Below, piece after piece: positions 30,160 to 38,516 of a stretch of DNA of 64,000 nt. The notes beneath the pieces were generated by a model, which was not told the origin of the DNA, searched no databases, and saw nothing but the letters and a program-made list of their open reading frames with translations. The translations under genes and the position numbers were made by a program. Within the stretch, counting starts at the first letter, position 1; every line of letters starts with the position of its first letter. The stretch is from Okeania sp. KiyG1 (lineage in GTDB: Bacteria; Cyanobacteriota; Cyanobacteriia; Cyanobacteriales; Microcoleaceae). Location: assembly GCF_014132355.1 (NCBI RefSeq), contig NZ_BLZO01000043.1, positions 1 through 64,000 on the forward strand. The letters run 5' to 3'.

Positions 30160-30524
30160 CTCTTTTTTTTGCACATCAAAAGCGAACTGCTCACATTTAG
30201 TTTGAGCGAGCGCCTATGAATCATTAAGCAACAGATTTTTCTTTGAAAGCAAGACTTTATAAGGATTGAAAATTACAAATTCATATTTGAGCACAAAATA
30301 GCGGAGCGGTCACTACTTGCACCGCCACAGTTAACTTTGATTATTTGCTATTAATTTATCGAGCGGCAAGTAGTTAATTTTCGTGCAGGCAGAGTTTGAG
30401 ACGGCCTAGAGTCTCATTCCGTTATAAAGCGCGATGCTCGCGCACGATATAGGAATTACCAATTGGGTCACTCTTTTTTGCACATCAAAGCTAGAACGTC
30501 CACATCTAGCTTGAGTGATCGCTC
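30160..30524. repeat. Pair of ~54 bp direct repeats with variable hairpin
   Basis: Around 30160-30213 and 30470-30524 the same layout recurs: T-run, GCACATCAAA, a short block, CCACAT or TCACAT, then TAG(T/C)TTGAG and a GATCGC or GAGCGC end. The inner blocks differ but remain complementary (CTAGA...TCTAG in the second; AACTG with a weaker partner in the first), as in a conserved structured RNA or palindromic binding site. The remaining 30137-30812 sequence holds no gene; it includes a GCGCGATGCTCGCGC palindrome near 30430. Confidence 0.4.
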
Positions 30525-30574
30525 TGGGATATCAATCCTTGACTTAACATTTCTCAATAAACATTTAGTTGGCC

Positions 30575-30800
30575 CATTTATAAATACTTGAAGGCTGCTA
30601 AGGGGCATTCCTCAATTCTCTCTTCATGTTTTGAACAACTCTAGATAACGATAGGAAGCCTGCCAAATCTAAGATTTAGACGCTGGCCATAGTTTTGCGG
30701 GTTCTTTGGTTTTGAACGTTCTGAATAAAAAAGTGAACAGAAAGTGAACAGTTTTATAGAAAAGTGAACAGAAAAGTGAATAATCACTGTGAAATTACTG
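30575..30800. repeat. Diverged ~230 bp noncoding repeat, copy B (inverted relative to 16975-17212)
   Basis: Contains GCCTGCCAAATCTAAGATTT and four AAAGTGAACAG-type iterons, matching the reverse complement of copy A. It directly abuts the left end of IS copy 2, so its own end may have been cut by that insertion. Confidence 0.6.
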
Positions 30801-30812
30801 TGAGATTATAAG

Positions 30813-32634
30813 TTAGCTGACCCGCCAAGAAGCCTCACACCATAATTTTAATTTGGTGTGAGATGAATTGGCGGTAAATTAGTGGGAGGAGATGTCCCAC
30901 TAATTTACAATATTATTCTGGGGTTTTCTGATTTTCAATGTACTTTTTCAAAGTGGAAATTGTTACCCCACCGCAAGAAGCAATAAAATAAGAGCCATTC
31001 CATAAAACATCGCATCCAGTAAATAGCATTAAAATGTTGCTGAAAATTCTTTTCTTAATCGTCGGCTTGTAACTGTTTTAACGTTATTAACTAGCTTGCT
31101 TAACATAACGTTGGGATGATACTGAAACAAAATATGAACGTGGTTTTCTTCCCCATTAAATTCTACTAATTTACACTCCCATTTAATTAATAATTCTTCC
31201 AAAATTTTATTTAAGCGAGCCAGCATTGATGCTGTAAAAACATCTTTCCTGTATTTGGTTGTTAAGATTAAATGGGCTTTTAAATCTGACACTGAACGAC
31301 CACTTGATACAAAATCCGATTGCATATTAGTTGTCATTTTCAAAATTTGGTGTTAAAATAAAAGCATACACTAAGTTAAAGCAGATATGCGCACTGCCTA
31401 CCAATACAAGTTAAGGCCGAACAAAGAACAAATAGCCACAATAGAACTGTGGTTAGAATTGTTACGTCGGCAGTACAACTATAGATTAGGCGAGCGGTTC
31501 TCATGGTGGTCAGAAAACTGTTGTCCGGTTAACGCTTGCCCCTTAGTGATGCCAATTCCTCAACTAAGAGATAATCCAGATTATTACTCTCAGAAAAAGG
31601 ATTTGGTCAATACCAAAGATAAATTTCGGGAGTACAAATTAATTCATTCTCAGGTATGCCAGGATTGCATTAAACGGGTAAAACTAGCTTTTGTGCTTGT
31701 GGTTTAAAGCAGATAAAAACGGGCAGCGATTAGGCAAACCAAGGTTTAAAGGAAAAGGACGTTATCGCAGTTTTACTTATCCTCAAATCAAACTTAACTG
31801 TATTGAAGGAAATCAGATTAATTTGCCCAAAATAGGAAAAGTAAAGTTAATTCAGCATCGTCCAATACCAGAAGGTTTTCAAATTAAAACAGTAACAATT
31901 AGCCGTAAAGTAGATGGTTATTATGTAACTTTATCCCTAGAAGACAAATCAGTTCCAGCTTTAACAACTAAAGTTGAACCTACATTAAAAAACACTCTGG
32001 GAATTGATATGGGACTGAAGGAATTCTTAGTAACAAGTGAAGGAGAATCTGTCCCCATACCCCAATACTATCGAAAATCTCAGCAGCGATTAAAGACTCT
32101 ACAGAAACGTTTATCTCGTAAAAAGAAAGGTAGTAAAAGATGGTTAAAAGCTCTTCTGTCTGTAGCGAAACAACACAAAAAGGTAGCCGATAAACGTAAA
32201 GACTTTCATTTCAAAACAGCTAATGAATTGTTATCAAAAGCCGAAGTTATCGCCCATGAAAATTTAAACATTAAAGGGCTAGCAAAGACTCGTTTGAGTA
32301 AATCAATTAATGATGCTGGCTGGGGACAATTTCTAACTATTTTAACTGTCAAAGCCGAAAATGCTGGACAGAAAACTATAGCAGTGAACCCCAAAAATAC
32401 CAGCCAAAATTGCTCAAACTGTGGAAAAAAAGTTCCCAAAAAATTAAACATACGAACTCATTCTTGTCCGCATTGCGGTATTGCGATCGATCGTGATGTG
32501 AATGCAGCAATAAATATCAAAAATAGGGCGGTAGGGCATTCCGTCCTTAAAGCACGCGCTTGTCCGACGGGGTACCGGGACTGGGAAACGAGAAGCCCAC
32601 ACTATACCGCAAGGTTAGTGTGGGAGTATGTCAC
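30813..32634 (+). mobile_element. IS200/IS605-type element, copy 2
   Basis: 1,822 bp, same length and, as far as read, same sequence as copy 1 in opposite orientation. The tnpA end abuts noncoding repeat B; the tnpB end lies 134 bases before the second eCIS tube gene. Together with copy 1 it bounds the segment whose eCIS genes run in the opposite direction. Confidence 0.85.
30913..31343 (-). pseudogene. tnpA: TnpA Y1 transposase of IS copy 2, frameshifted
   Basis: The same 104-residue intact part (31343-31029) as copy 1 with the HUH motif HVHILF; the catalytic KKYIENQ lies out of frame downstream, ending at 30913. The identical lesion in both copies shows it was already present when the element was last copied, or that the pair arose by recombination or duplication rather than by its own transposase. 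Confidence 0.8.
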
Positions 32635-32647
32635 ACTGAAAACCTAG
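31387..32647 (+). pseudogene. tnpB: TnpB of IS copy 2, split by the same frame break
   Basis: Pieces 31387-31707 and 31691-32647 reproduce the copy 1 TnpB, including the RuvC residues in [17 protein letters not shown] and DRDVNAA and the zinc ribbon. Only the last two residues differ because the stop lies in the flanking DNA. The right-end hairpin (32595-32624) is the expected guide-RNA scaffold, with the guide read from the sequence after 32634. Confidence 0.8.
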
Positions 32648-32768
32648 CACTTTTTTTGATTCCTAAAAAACTCAAGTCTTTACCTGTCAATGCTTGAAAA
32701 TTTGTTCGGCAGAGCAATAATTAGACATAGTTTTCATTATTCATTATTCATTAATGAAGGAGGGACGG

Positions 32769-33251
32769 ATGAATCCAAAATTTACTGCACTGAACGCAGC
32801 TTTACTTGCAGGTTCTACAGCCAGTTTAGCAGGACATGACCCATATATGACTTATAATTTTGCCGTAGAAATTGGTGGAGTTGTTGTGGGCGGTTTTAGT
32901 GAAGTTAGTGGTTTAAGTAGTGAAATTGAATTGGAATCTTATGAGGAAGGTGGATTAAATGGATATGTACATAAATTTCCCAAACATACTACTTATCCGA
33001 ATTTGGTTTTAAGTCGGGGATTGGTTAATATTGATTTATTTTCTATCTGGTATGAAGCAACGAGTCAAGGGTTGATTCAACAATTAAATGGTACAATTCT
33101 GTTGCTTAATAGTCAGGGACTTCCGGTAACGTGGTGGACGGTTAAAAAGGCATATCCTGTTAAGTGGGAAGGACCGCAATTGAATGCCAGCAGCGATGAA
33201 ATTGCTGTGGAAAAAATTGAACTGGTACATCAAGGAATTTCTAAGTTATAA
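32769..33251 (+). CDS. eCIS inner tube protein, second paralogue (Afp5-like)
   Basis: About 160 residues from ATG 32769 (MNPKFTALNAALLAGSTAS), preceded by GGAGGGACGG; an ATG 15 bases upstream is less likely. Tube-family signatures: DPYMTYNFAVEIGGVVVGGF, VSGLSSEIELESYEEGG, YPNLVLSRGLVNIDLFSIWY and SSDEIAVEKIELVHQGISK. Together with the tube gene at 21472 it completes the usual pair of tube proteins; this one is expected near the baseplate. It is the first eCIS gene on the plus strand, right after IS copy 2. Confidence 0.85.
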   Translation: MNPKFTALNAALLAGSTASLAGHDPYMTYNFAVEIGGVVVGGFSEVSGLSSEIELESYEEGGLNGYVHKFPKHTTYPNLVLSRGLVNIDLFSIWYEATSQGLIQQLNGTILLLNSQGLPVTWWTVKKAYPVKWEGPQLNASSDEIAVEKIELVHQGISKL

Positions 33252-33255
33252 AATC

Positions 33256-34854
33256 ATGGCAAATGTTTCATCAAATTGGCAAGATTCCCTCAATGATAGG
33301 TTGGTAAGTAGACTCGCTCGTCCCTTATATCAACCAGGAATGATAAAAATGGCCATGAGTCGGGGGATAATAAATCGTTGCGATCGCTTTTTAAATCGTG
33401 TACCTCTGCTGAGTCAACAAATGGAACGTTGGGGTAATAATACTAATAGCCTATCGTATGATGCTGTTCCTATTGTTTATGCACAACCTGTTTCATCACC
33501 AAAGGAACAGGAAATGGGGACTGGAAAAGAAAGTATTGAGATGTCTAATAAATCTAAAAATCAACCTTCAGTTCCTATCATCCAGCGAAAGGAAGATTCT
33601 TCTCAAGTCAAACCAGTTCAAAAAGATAATAAGACTATAGCTGTTCAAAATTTAACAGATTTATCCAGTTCTAATTTTTCGGGTGAAACAACCCCCTCTC
33701 TTTCTTTAGAAACTGAAATTAATCAAACCTCTATTTCCCCATCAGAAATTTCAGTAGTTTCACCACAACCAATTTCAGAGGAATTAGCTAATACTTCAGA
33801 AATGCCATTACAAGGTAAATTTATTGACTCCTCAACTACATCCCAATTAAATCCAAATATTTCATCAACCTCTAGCCAAGAAGAAACAAAAATAATTAAT
33901 CAAACTTCTATTTCCCCATCAGAAAAACCAATAGTTTCACCACAACCAATTTCAGAGGAATTAGCTAATATTTCAGAAATGCCATTACAAGGTAAATTTA
34001 TTGACTCCTCAACTACATCCCAATTAAATCCAAATATTTCATCAACCTCTAGCCAAGAAGAAACAAAAATAATTAATCAAACTTCTATTTCCCCATCAGA
34101 AAAACCAATAGTTTCACCACAACCAATTTCAGAGGAATTAGCTAATACTTCAGAGATGCCATTAAGACAAGAATTTACAAGTATTTCTGAACAACCACTC
34201 CCTATCATTAAAGCAAAGCAGCAAAATTCTTTTCTCTCACCCTCATCTCTTCCAGTAGTTGATCCTTTAAACACTCTAGTACCACTAAAAATACTCCAAC
34301 AAAATAATAATTATTCAACCCAAATAAATTCAATCAAACAAAATAATTTAGAATCTCAAATCTCCTCAAATAAATTGCCTATAGTAAATGCTAAACCTCT
34401 AATCTATGAAGTTAATTTGACTGAGGAAGAAAGATCACTTGCCAAAGATGCGCCCAATTATCAAAATCAATCTTTGAATATTTCTAACTCACAAATTCAA
34501 CTAAGTAATAGCAATCAAAATATTTATCCTCTTACGACCCCTATAACTTCTCCAATTAATTCCAAATTAAAATCTCAACCTTTACCTTTATATGTAGGTA
34601 AAAATAAACAATTATCAAACAGTATTAGTCAACAACCTAACTTATCAAACCAGAATCAAATAGGAGCAAATACCAATTCTTCCTCATCCCCAAAAATTTA
34701 TGCTAATCCTTCATTTCCAACAGAAACTTCCGTTTCGACTATGGCAAATCAATCAAATTCAAAGATTGATATAGATGCCATAGCTAATAAAGTTGAACGC
34801 AAATTAATGCGACGTTTAGTAATAGAAAGTGAACGTAGAGGTAAAAGTCGATGA
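33256..34854 (+). CDS. Disordered repeat-rich eCIS protein
   Basis: About 530 residues from MANVSSNWQDSL, overlapping nothing but starting 4 bases after the tube stop. The N-terminal 60 residues are ordered (LYQPGMIKMAMSRGIINRCD); the long middle is rich in Ser, Pro, Gln and Asn and contains two and a half tandem copies of a 59-residue unit (NQTSISPSEKPIVSPQPISE and on). The last ~27 residues (IDAIANKVERKLMRRLVIES) form a basic helix seen at the end of this gene in cyanobacterial eCIS. Likely a flexible linker or scaffold tied to the baseplate by its ends; role not established. Confidence 0.6.
   Translation: MANVSSNWQDSLNDRLVSRLARPLYQPGMIKMAMSRGIINRCDRFLNRVPLLSQQMERWGNNTNSLSYDAVPIVYAQPVSSPKEQEMGTGKESIEMSNKSKNQPSVPIIQRKEDSSQVKPVQKDNKTIAVQNLTDLSSSNFSGETTPSLSLETEINQTSISPSEISVVSPQPISEELANTSEMPLQGKFIDSSTTSQLNPNISSTSSQEETKIINQTSISPSEKPIVSPQPISEELANISEMPLQGKFIDSSTTSQLNPNISSTSSQEETKIINQTSISPSEKPIVSPQPISEELANTSEMPLRQEFTSISEQPLPIIKAKQQNSFLSPSSLPVVDPLNTLVPLKILQQNNNYSTQINSIKQNNLESQISSNKLPIVNAKPLIYEVNLTEEERSLAKDAPNYQNQSLNISNSQIQLSNSNQNIYPLTTPITSPINSKLKSQPLPLYVGKNKQLSNSISQQPNLSNQNQIGANTNSSSSPKIYANPSFPTETSVSTMANQSNSKIDIDAIANKVERKLMRRLVIESERRGKSR
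33721..34167 (+). repeat. 177 bp tandem repeats inside the disordered eCIS gene
   Basis: Units start at 33721, 33898 and 34075 (exact 177-base spacing, 59 codons); copies one and two are almost identical in DNA, and the third is cut after about 90 bases. In frame, so copy number can change without breaking the gene. Confidence 0.9.
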
Positions 34855-35486
34855 GTCTAGAAAAGTTAACGATTAAAGCTGAAAAAAATAACCCTGGAAG
34901 CTTTACCGACAAAATTGAAGTTCTTTTTAATCCCAGTGAAATTAGCATGACTATCCCTGGTGGAAAAATGGGAGATTATGGACTCGTAGCGACAGAAGAC
35001 TATGTTACTTTAAGTTTGAATTTATTCTTTGATACTACTCTCAAGAAATATCCACCAGAAAACGTCCAGAAATATACCCAAAAAATTGTAAGTTTAACTC
35101 AACCTCGGATTGGGAAAAATCATAAAAGACCACCTCGTTGTCAACTTATATGGGGGACTATTTCTGGTAAAGATAGTGTTATTTTAGCTGATTGTTTTTT
35201 GGAATCCGTAACTAAAAAGTTAACCCATTTCCTCAAAGATGGAACACCTGTACGAGCGACCTTAGATTGTACTTTTAAAGAGTGGAAAGATCCAGATAAA
35301 CAGAAAAAAATTGAAAACCCGATAGATGACCCGGTGAGAATTGTCAAAAGAGGAGAAACTTTGAGTAGTATTGCCACTGAAGAATTTGGCGACCCTTCCC
35401 TATGGCGTATTATTGCTGAGGAAAATCGTTTAATTAATCCTCGGAAATTAGCACCAGGAACAGTGTTAACTATTCCGCCTCTTTAA
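34851..35486 (+). CDS. eCIS LysM-domain tube/baseplate adaptor (Afp7-like)
   Basis: 211 residues, start overlapping the previous stop by 4 bases (ATGA), so translationally coupled. N-terminal domain: FTDKIEVLFNPSEISMTIPG and LSLNLFFDTTLKKYPPENV; C-terminal LysM: VRIVKRGETLSSIATEEFGD, PSLWRIIAEENRLINPRKL, APGTVLTIPPL. This two-part architecture defines the adaptor that links tube and spike hub in eCIS/T4-like baseplates. Confidence 0.85.
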   Translation: MSLEKLTIKAEKNNPGSFTDKIEVLFNPSEISMTIPGGKMGDYGLVATEDYVTLSLNLFFDTTLKKYPPENVQKYTQKIVSLTQPRIGKNHKRPPRCQLIWGTISGKDSVILADCFLESVTKKLTHFLKDGTPVRATLDCTFKEWKDPDKQKKIENPIDDPVRIVKRGETLSSIATEEFGDPSLWRIIAEENRLINPRKLAPGTVLTIPPL

Positions 35487-35791
35487 CGAAGTCAGAAGTC
35501 ATACCAATTCTCCATGAAGTTGCGCTTAATAAAAGATAAAAGATATTAGTAAAATTCAGGTCTGGGGAAGAATTATTAAGCGCATTGTTACAGAGAAATG
35601 GTATCAGAAGTCAACCCACCCCTAACCCCTCCCAGGAGGGGAAGTCAGAAGTTAACCCACCCCTAGCCCCTCCCAGGAGGGGAAGTAGGGGATTAGAGCA
35701 ATGCTCCAAAAACATTTCGCCTTAAAAGTCGGGGTTTATAACTGTTGGCTAAAATCTGGTATAATCTATATAAATCTGGGATTATCTGTTT
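35487..35791. repeat. Intergenic region with two dispersed GC-rich repeats
   Basis: Two near-identical copies of the CCCACCCC-TA-(A/G)CCCCTCCCAGGAGGGGAAG repeat at about 35617-35652 and 35653-35685, each with a CCCCTCC-CA-GGAGGGG hairpin. No gene seen between the LysM gene and the TnpB remnant. Confidence 0.7.
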
Positions 35792-36928
35792 ATGCTACTT
35801 GGATATCATACTGAACTGCACCCAAATAAGCAGCAAAAAACCTTACTCGCTAAACACGCGCTCTGTATCTCGTCACGCTTGGAATTGGGGATTATGGTTG
35901 ACTAGGAACATCCTTAATCACAATTCAAATAATCCTGACAGCAAACTTAAATTTCCTACTGCAATCGACCTGCATAAGCTTTTGGTAGCAATGGTTAAAC
36001 CTAAGAACTATTGGTATTATGAAGTTTCTAAGTGCGCTCCGTATGGATGCTTTGAGATATTTATCTCTAGCTTGGAAACGTTGCTTTAACAAAGTTTCGG
36101 GAGTGCCTCAATTTAAGAAAAAAGGTAAAGATGATAGCTTTACTTTAGATGGCTCAATATCGGTATGCTTTAATCGCATCAAATTACCAAGAATTGGATG
36201 GATTAAAACCTACGAAATATTACCAGATAATATTATCCCTAAGTCTGTAACTATTAGTCGGAAAGCAGACCGTTGGTTTATTAGTTTCAAAATAGAGAAA
36301 GAACCATCTATTACCGAGAAGTCAGTAGACGTAGTTGGTGTAGATTTAGGTGTAAAATCTCTAGCTACATTATCTACTGGTGAAGTTTTTGTTGGTGCAA
36401 AGTCTTACAAAAAGTTAGAAGCAAAACTTTCTCGGTTGCAATATCTGAACCGACATCAAGTCAAGTTTTCTCATAACTGGAAAAAAGCACAACTCAAGAT
36501 AGCCAGGCTACACACAAAGGTAGCCAACATTAGAAAAGATACATTGCACAAGCTAACTACTTACTTGGCTAAAAACCACAGCCAGATAGTAATAGAAGAC
36601 TTAAATGTATCAGGCATGATGGCAAATCACAAGCTAGCTAAAGCTGTTGCCGATATGGGTTTTTATGAGTTTCGTAGACAGGCGCGAGTACAAGTGTGAG
36701 TTATATGGTTCTGAGCTGATTGTTGTGGATAGATGGTTTCCTAGTTCTAAGACCTGCAGTAGGTGTGGAACTGTTAAAGAGTCTCTGTTTTTATCAGAGC
36801 GCGTTTTCAATTGCGAACACTGCAATTTTAGCTGCGACCGGGATTTGAATGCTAGTTTAAATCTAGCTCAGGCGGTCAGTTCGACCGTGACAGCTTGCGG
36901 ACTGGATAACGCCGACGTTGCCAGGTAG
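35792..36928 (+). pseudogene. tnpB: TnpB of a third lineage, broken in three frames
   Basis: Starts MLLGYHTELHPNKQQKTLLA, then changes frame before SRHAWNWGLWLTRNI, again at about 36055 (CAPYGCFE / ALRYLSLAWKRCF) and again at about 36690 (YEFRRQ / EYKCELYG). RuvC residues are present in GVDLGVKSL, IEDLNVSGM and CDRDLNASL; zinc ribbon CSRCG...CEHC. It lies between the LysM adaptor and the spike hub on the same strand. Inactive in this form unless sequencing errors are responsible. Confidence 0.75.
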
Positions 36929-37132
36929 AAGCAAGAATAGAACAGATAATCATAGATTTATATAGATTATCGTAGGTTTCTAAGAACGGCTAATAACTCA
37001 ATTATTTTGGTAAACATTCAGCGGTCAGTTAACAGCTAAAGTTTTTGTTTGTAGTAGGGATTTACCCCTTCTGTAGTTCAGGCTAAAGCCCTACTACAAG
37101 CTTTAATTAATATTATTGAGTGGAAATAAAAA

Positions 37133-38206
37133 ATGTCTAAAAAACCTAGTGGAGAACCATTACTTAATCCTAATATTAAAATTTTACTGAAAGGGAAAGC
37201 TCTTTCCCCAGAATTGGAAGCAGATTTTGTCTCGGTAAAGGTTTCTGAGGATTTAGAAGCACCGAGTATGTTTGAATTAAAATTTGTGACTTGGGATTTA
37301 GAAAAGCAACAATTTACTTGGATAGATAAAGAGGTTTTTGAATTAGGTAATACAGTTGAAATTAAGATGGGATATGAGAATAATCTTGAGACTGTTATAG
37401 TAGGTGAAATTACTGGACTTGAACCGGAGTTTTCCCAAGATACGACCCCGATGTTACTGGTGCGAGGACATGATTTGCGTCACCGTTTGTTGCGAGGTCG
37501 TCAGACAAAATCTTTTACTAAAATGAAAGATAGTGATATTGTGAGTCAAATTGCTAAAGGAAAAGGACTTACTCCAAAAGTAGAAGATACTAAGGCAAAA
37601 TTGGAATATGTTTTACAACATAATCAAACAGATTGGGAATTTTTGCAAGAGCGAGCGGCACGTCTTGGTTATGAAGTAGCTGTTGATAACAAAACTTTAT
37701 ATTTTCGTCCTCCTGACAATGGGGAACAAAAACTTTTTACCATAACTTATGGGGATGATTTACAAGATTTTCAACCTCGTTTAAGTACGATGAATCAAGT
37801 TGAGGAAGTGCAGGTACAAGGATGGCTTCCCCAGGAGAAAAAAACAGTTTTAGCGAAGGCGGGGGCGGGTAAAGAAGGGAATAAAATGGGAGGCTCAACT
37901 TCCGGTGCTAAGGAAGTTCAAAAAGCTTTTGGGAAATCTAGTGAGACAATAGTTAATCAAGCTGTATCGAGTAAAGCAGAAGCTGATAAGATGTCTTTAG
38001 GACAGTTTAGAGAAGGGTTGCTTGACTATATTACTGGGGAAGGAACTTGCCAAGGTTATCCAAATTTACGGGCAGGAAAAGTGATAGAAATTGCAGGGGT
38101 TAGTAAGAAGTTTAGCGGTCTTTATTATCTGATGACTGTGGAACATTTTTATTCAGAATCTCAGGGTTATCAAACTTCATTTACTGTTAGGAGGAATGCG
38201 ACTTAA
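37133..38206 (+). CDS. eCIS spike hub (phage late control D / gp27-like)
   Basis: 357 residues. gp27/gpD-like beta-barrel modules: NPNIKILLKGKALSPELEAD, EDLEAPSMFELKFVTWDLE, VEIKMGYENNLETVIVGEIT, LLVRGHDLRHRLLRGRQTKS, QTDWEFLQERAARLGYEVAV, and C-terminal GYPNLRAGKVIEIAG, SGLYYLMTVEHFYSESQGY. Forms the trimeric hub under the tube. In many eCIS it is fused with the gp5/OB domain; here that part is a separate gene (42812) 4.6 kb downstream. Confidence 0.85.
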   Translation: MSKKPSGEPLLNPNIKILLKGKALSPELEADFVSVKVSEDLEAPSMFELKFVTWDLEKQQFTWIDKEVFELGNTVEIKMGYENNLETVIVGEITGLEPEFSQDTTPMLLVRGHDLRHRLLRGRQTKSFTKMKDSDIVSQIAKGKGLTPKVEDTKAKLEYVLQHNQTDWEFLQERAARLGYEVAVDNKTLYFRPPDNGEQKLFTITYGDDLQDFQPRLSTMNQVEEVQVQGWLPQEKKTVLAKAGAGKEGNKMGGSTSGAKEVQKAFGKSSETIVNQAVSSKAEADKMSLGQFREGLLDYITGEGTCQGYPNLRAGKVIEIAGVSKKFSGLYYLMTVEHFYSESQGYQTSFTVRRNAT

Positions 38207-38516
38207 CGAAGTCAGAAGTCAACCCACCCCTAACCCCTCCCAGGAGGGGAATAGGAGGGGAAGTTAGAAGTTGTTTTTGTAACGGGTATTTAACATTTTG
38301 CCTTAAAAGGCAGGGTGGCGCGACCCAATTATTCTGATAAATGAAGGCAATTTATATACAAAAAAATCTACCTTGTGAGATATATCCATCGCGGGCAAGA
38401 TGCCCGCACTGAGAATATTTAATTGTTAATATCTGTACTTCATAATATTTGGAATCTGCTGTAAAAATCAAGATTGAAAGTATGTTATTGTATAAGAAAA
38501 TAAACAGGATTAAAAA
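38207..38516. other. Intergenic region before the effector gene
   Basis: Begins with another copy of the CCCACCCC...CCCCTCCCAGGAGGGG dispersed repeat (about 38220-38265). The rest is AT-rich with a GATATATCCATCGCGGGCAA-like stretch and should include the effector promoter. No gene seen. Confidence 0.5.

Noticed and set aside
33721-34167. Regular repeats considered as a CRISPR array
   Set aside because: Units are 177 bases, contiguous, in frame and without spacers; no cas genes in the window.
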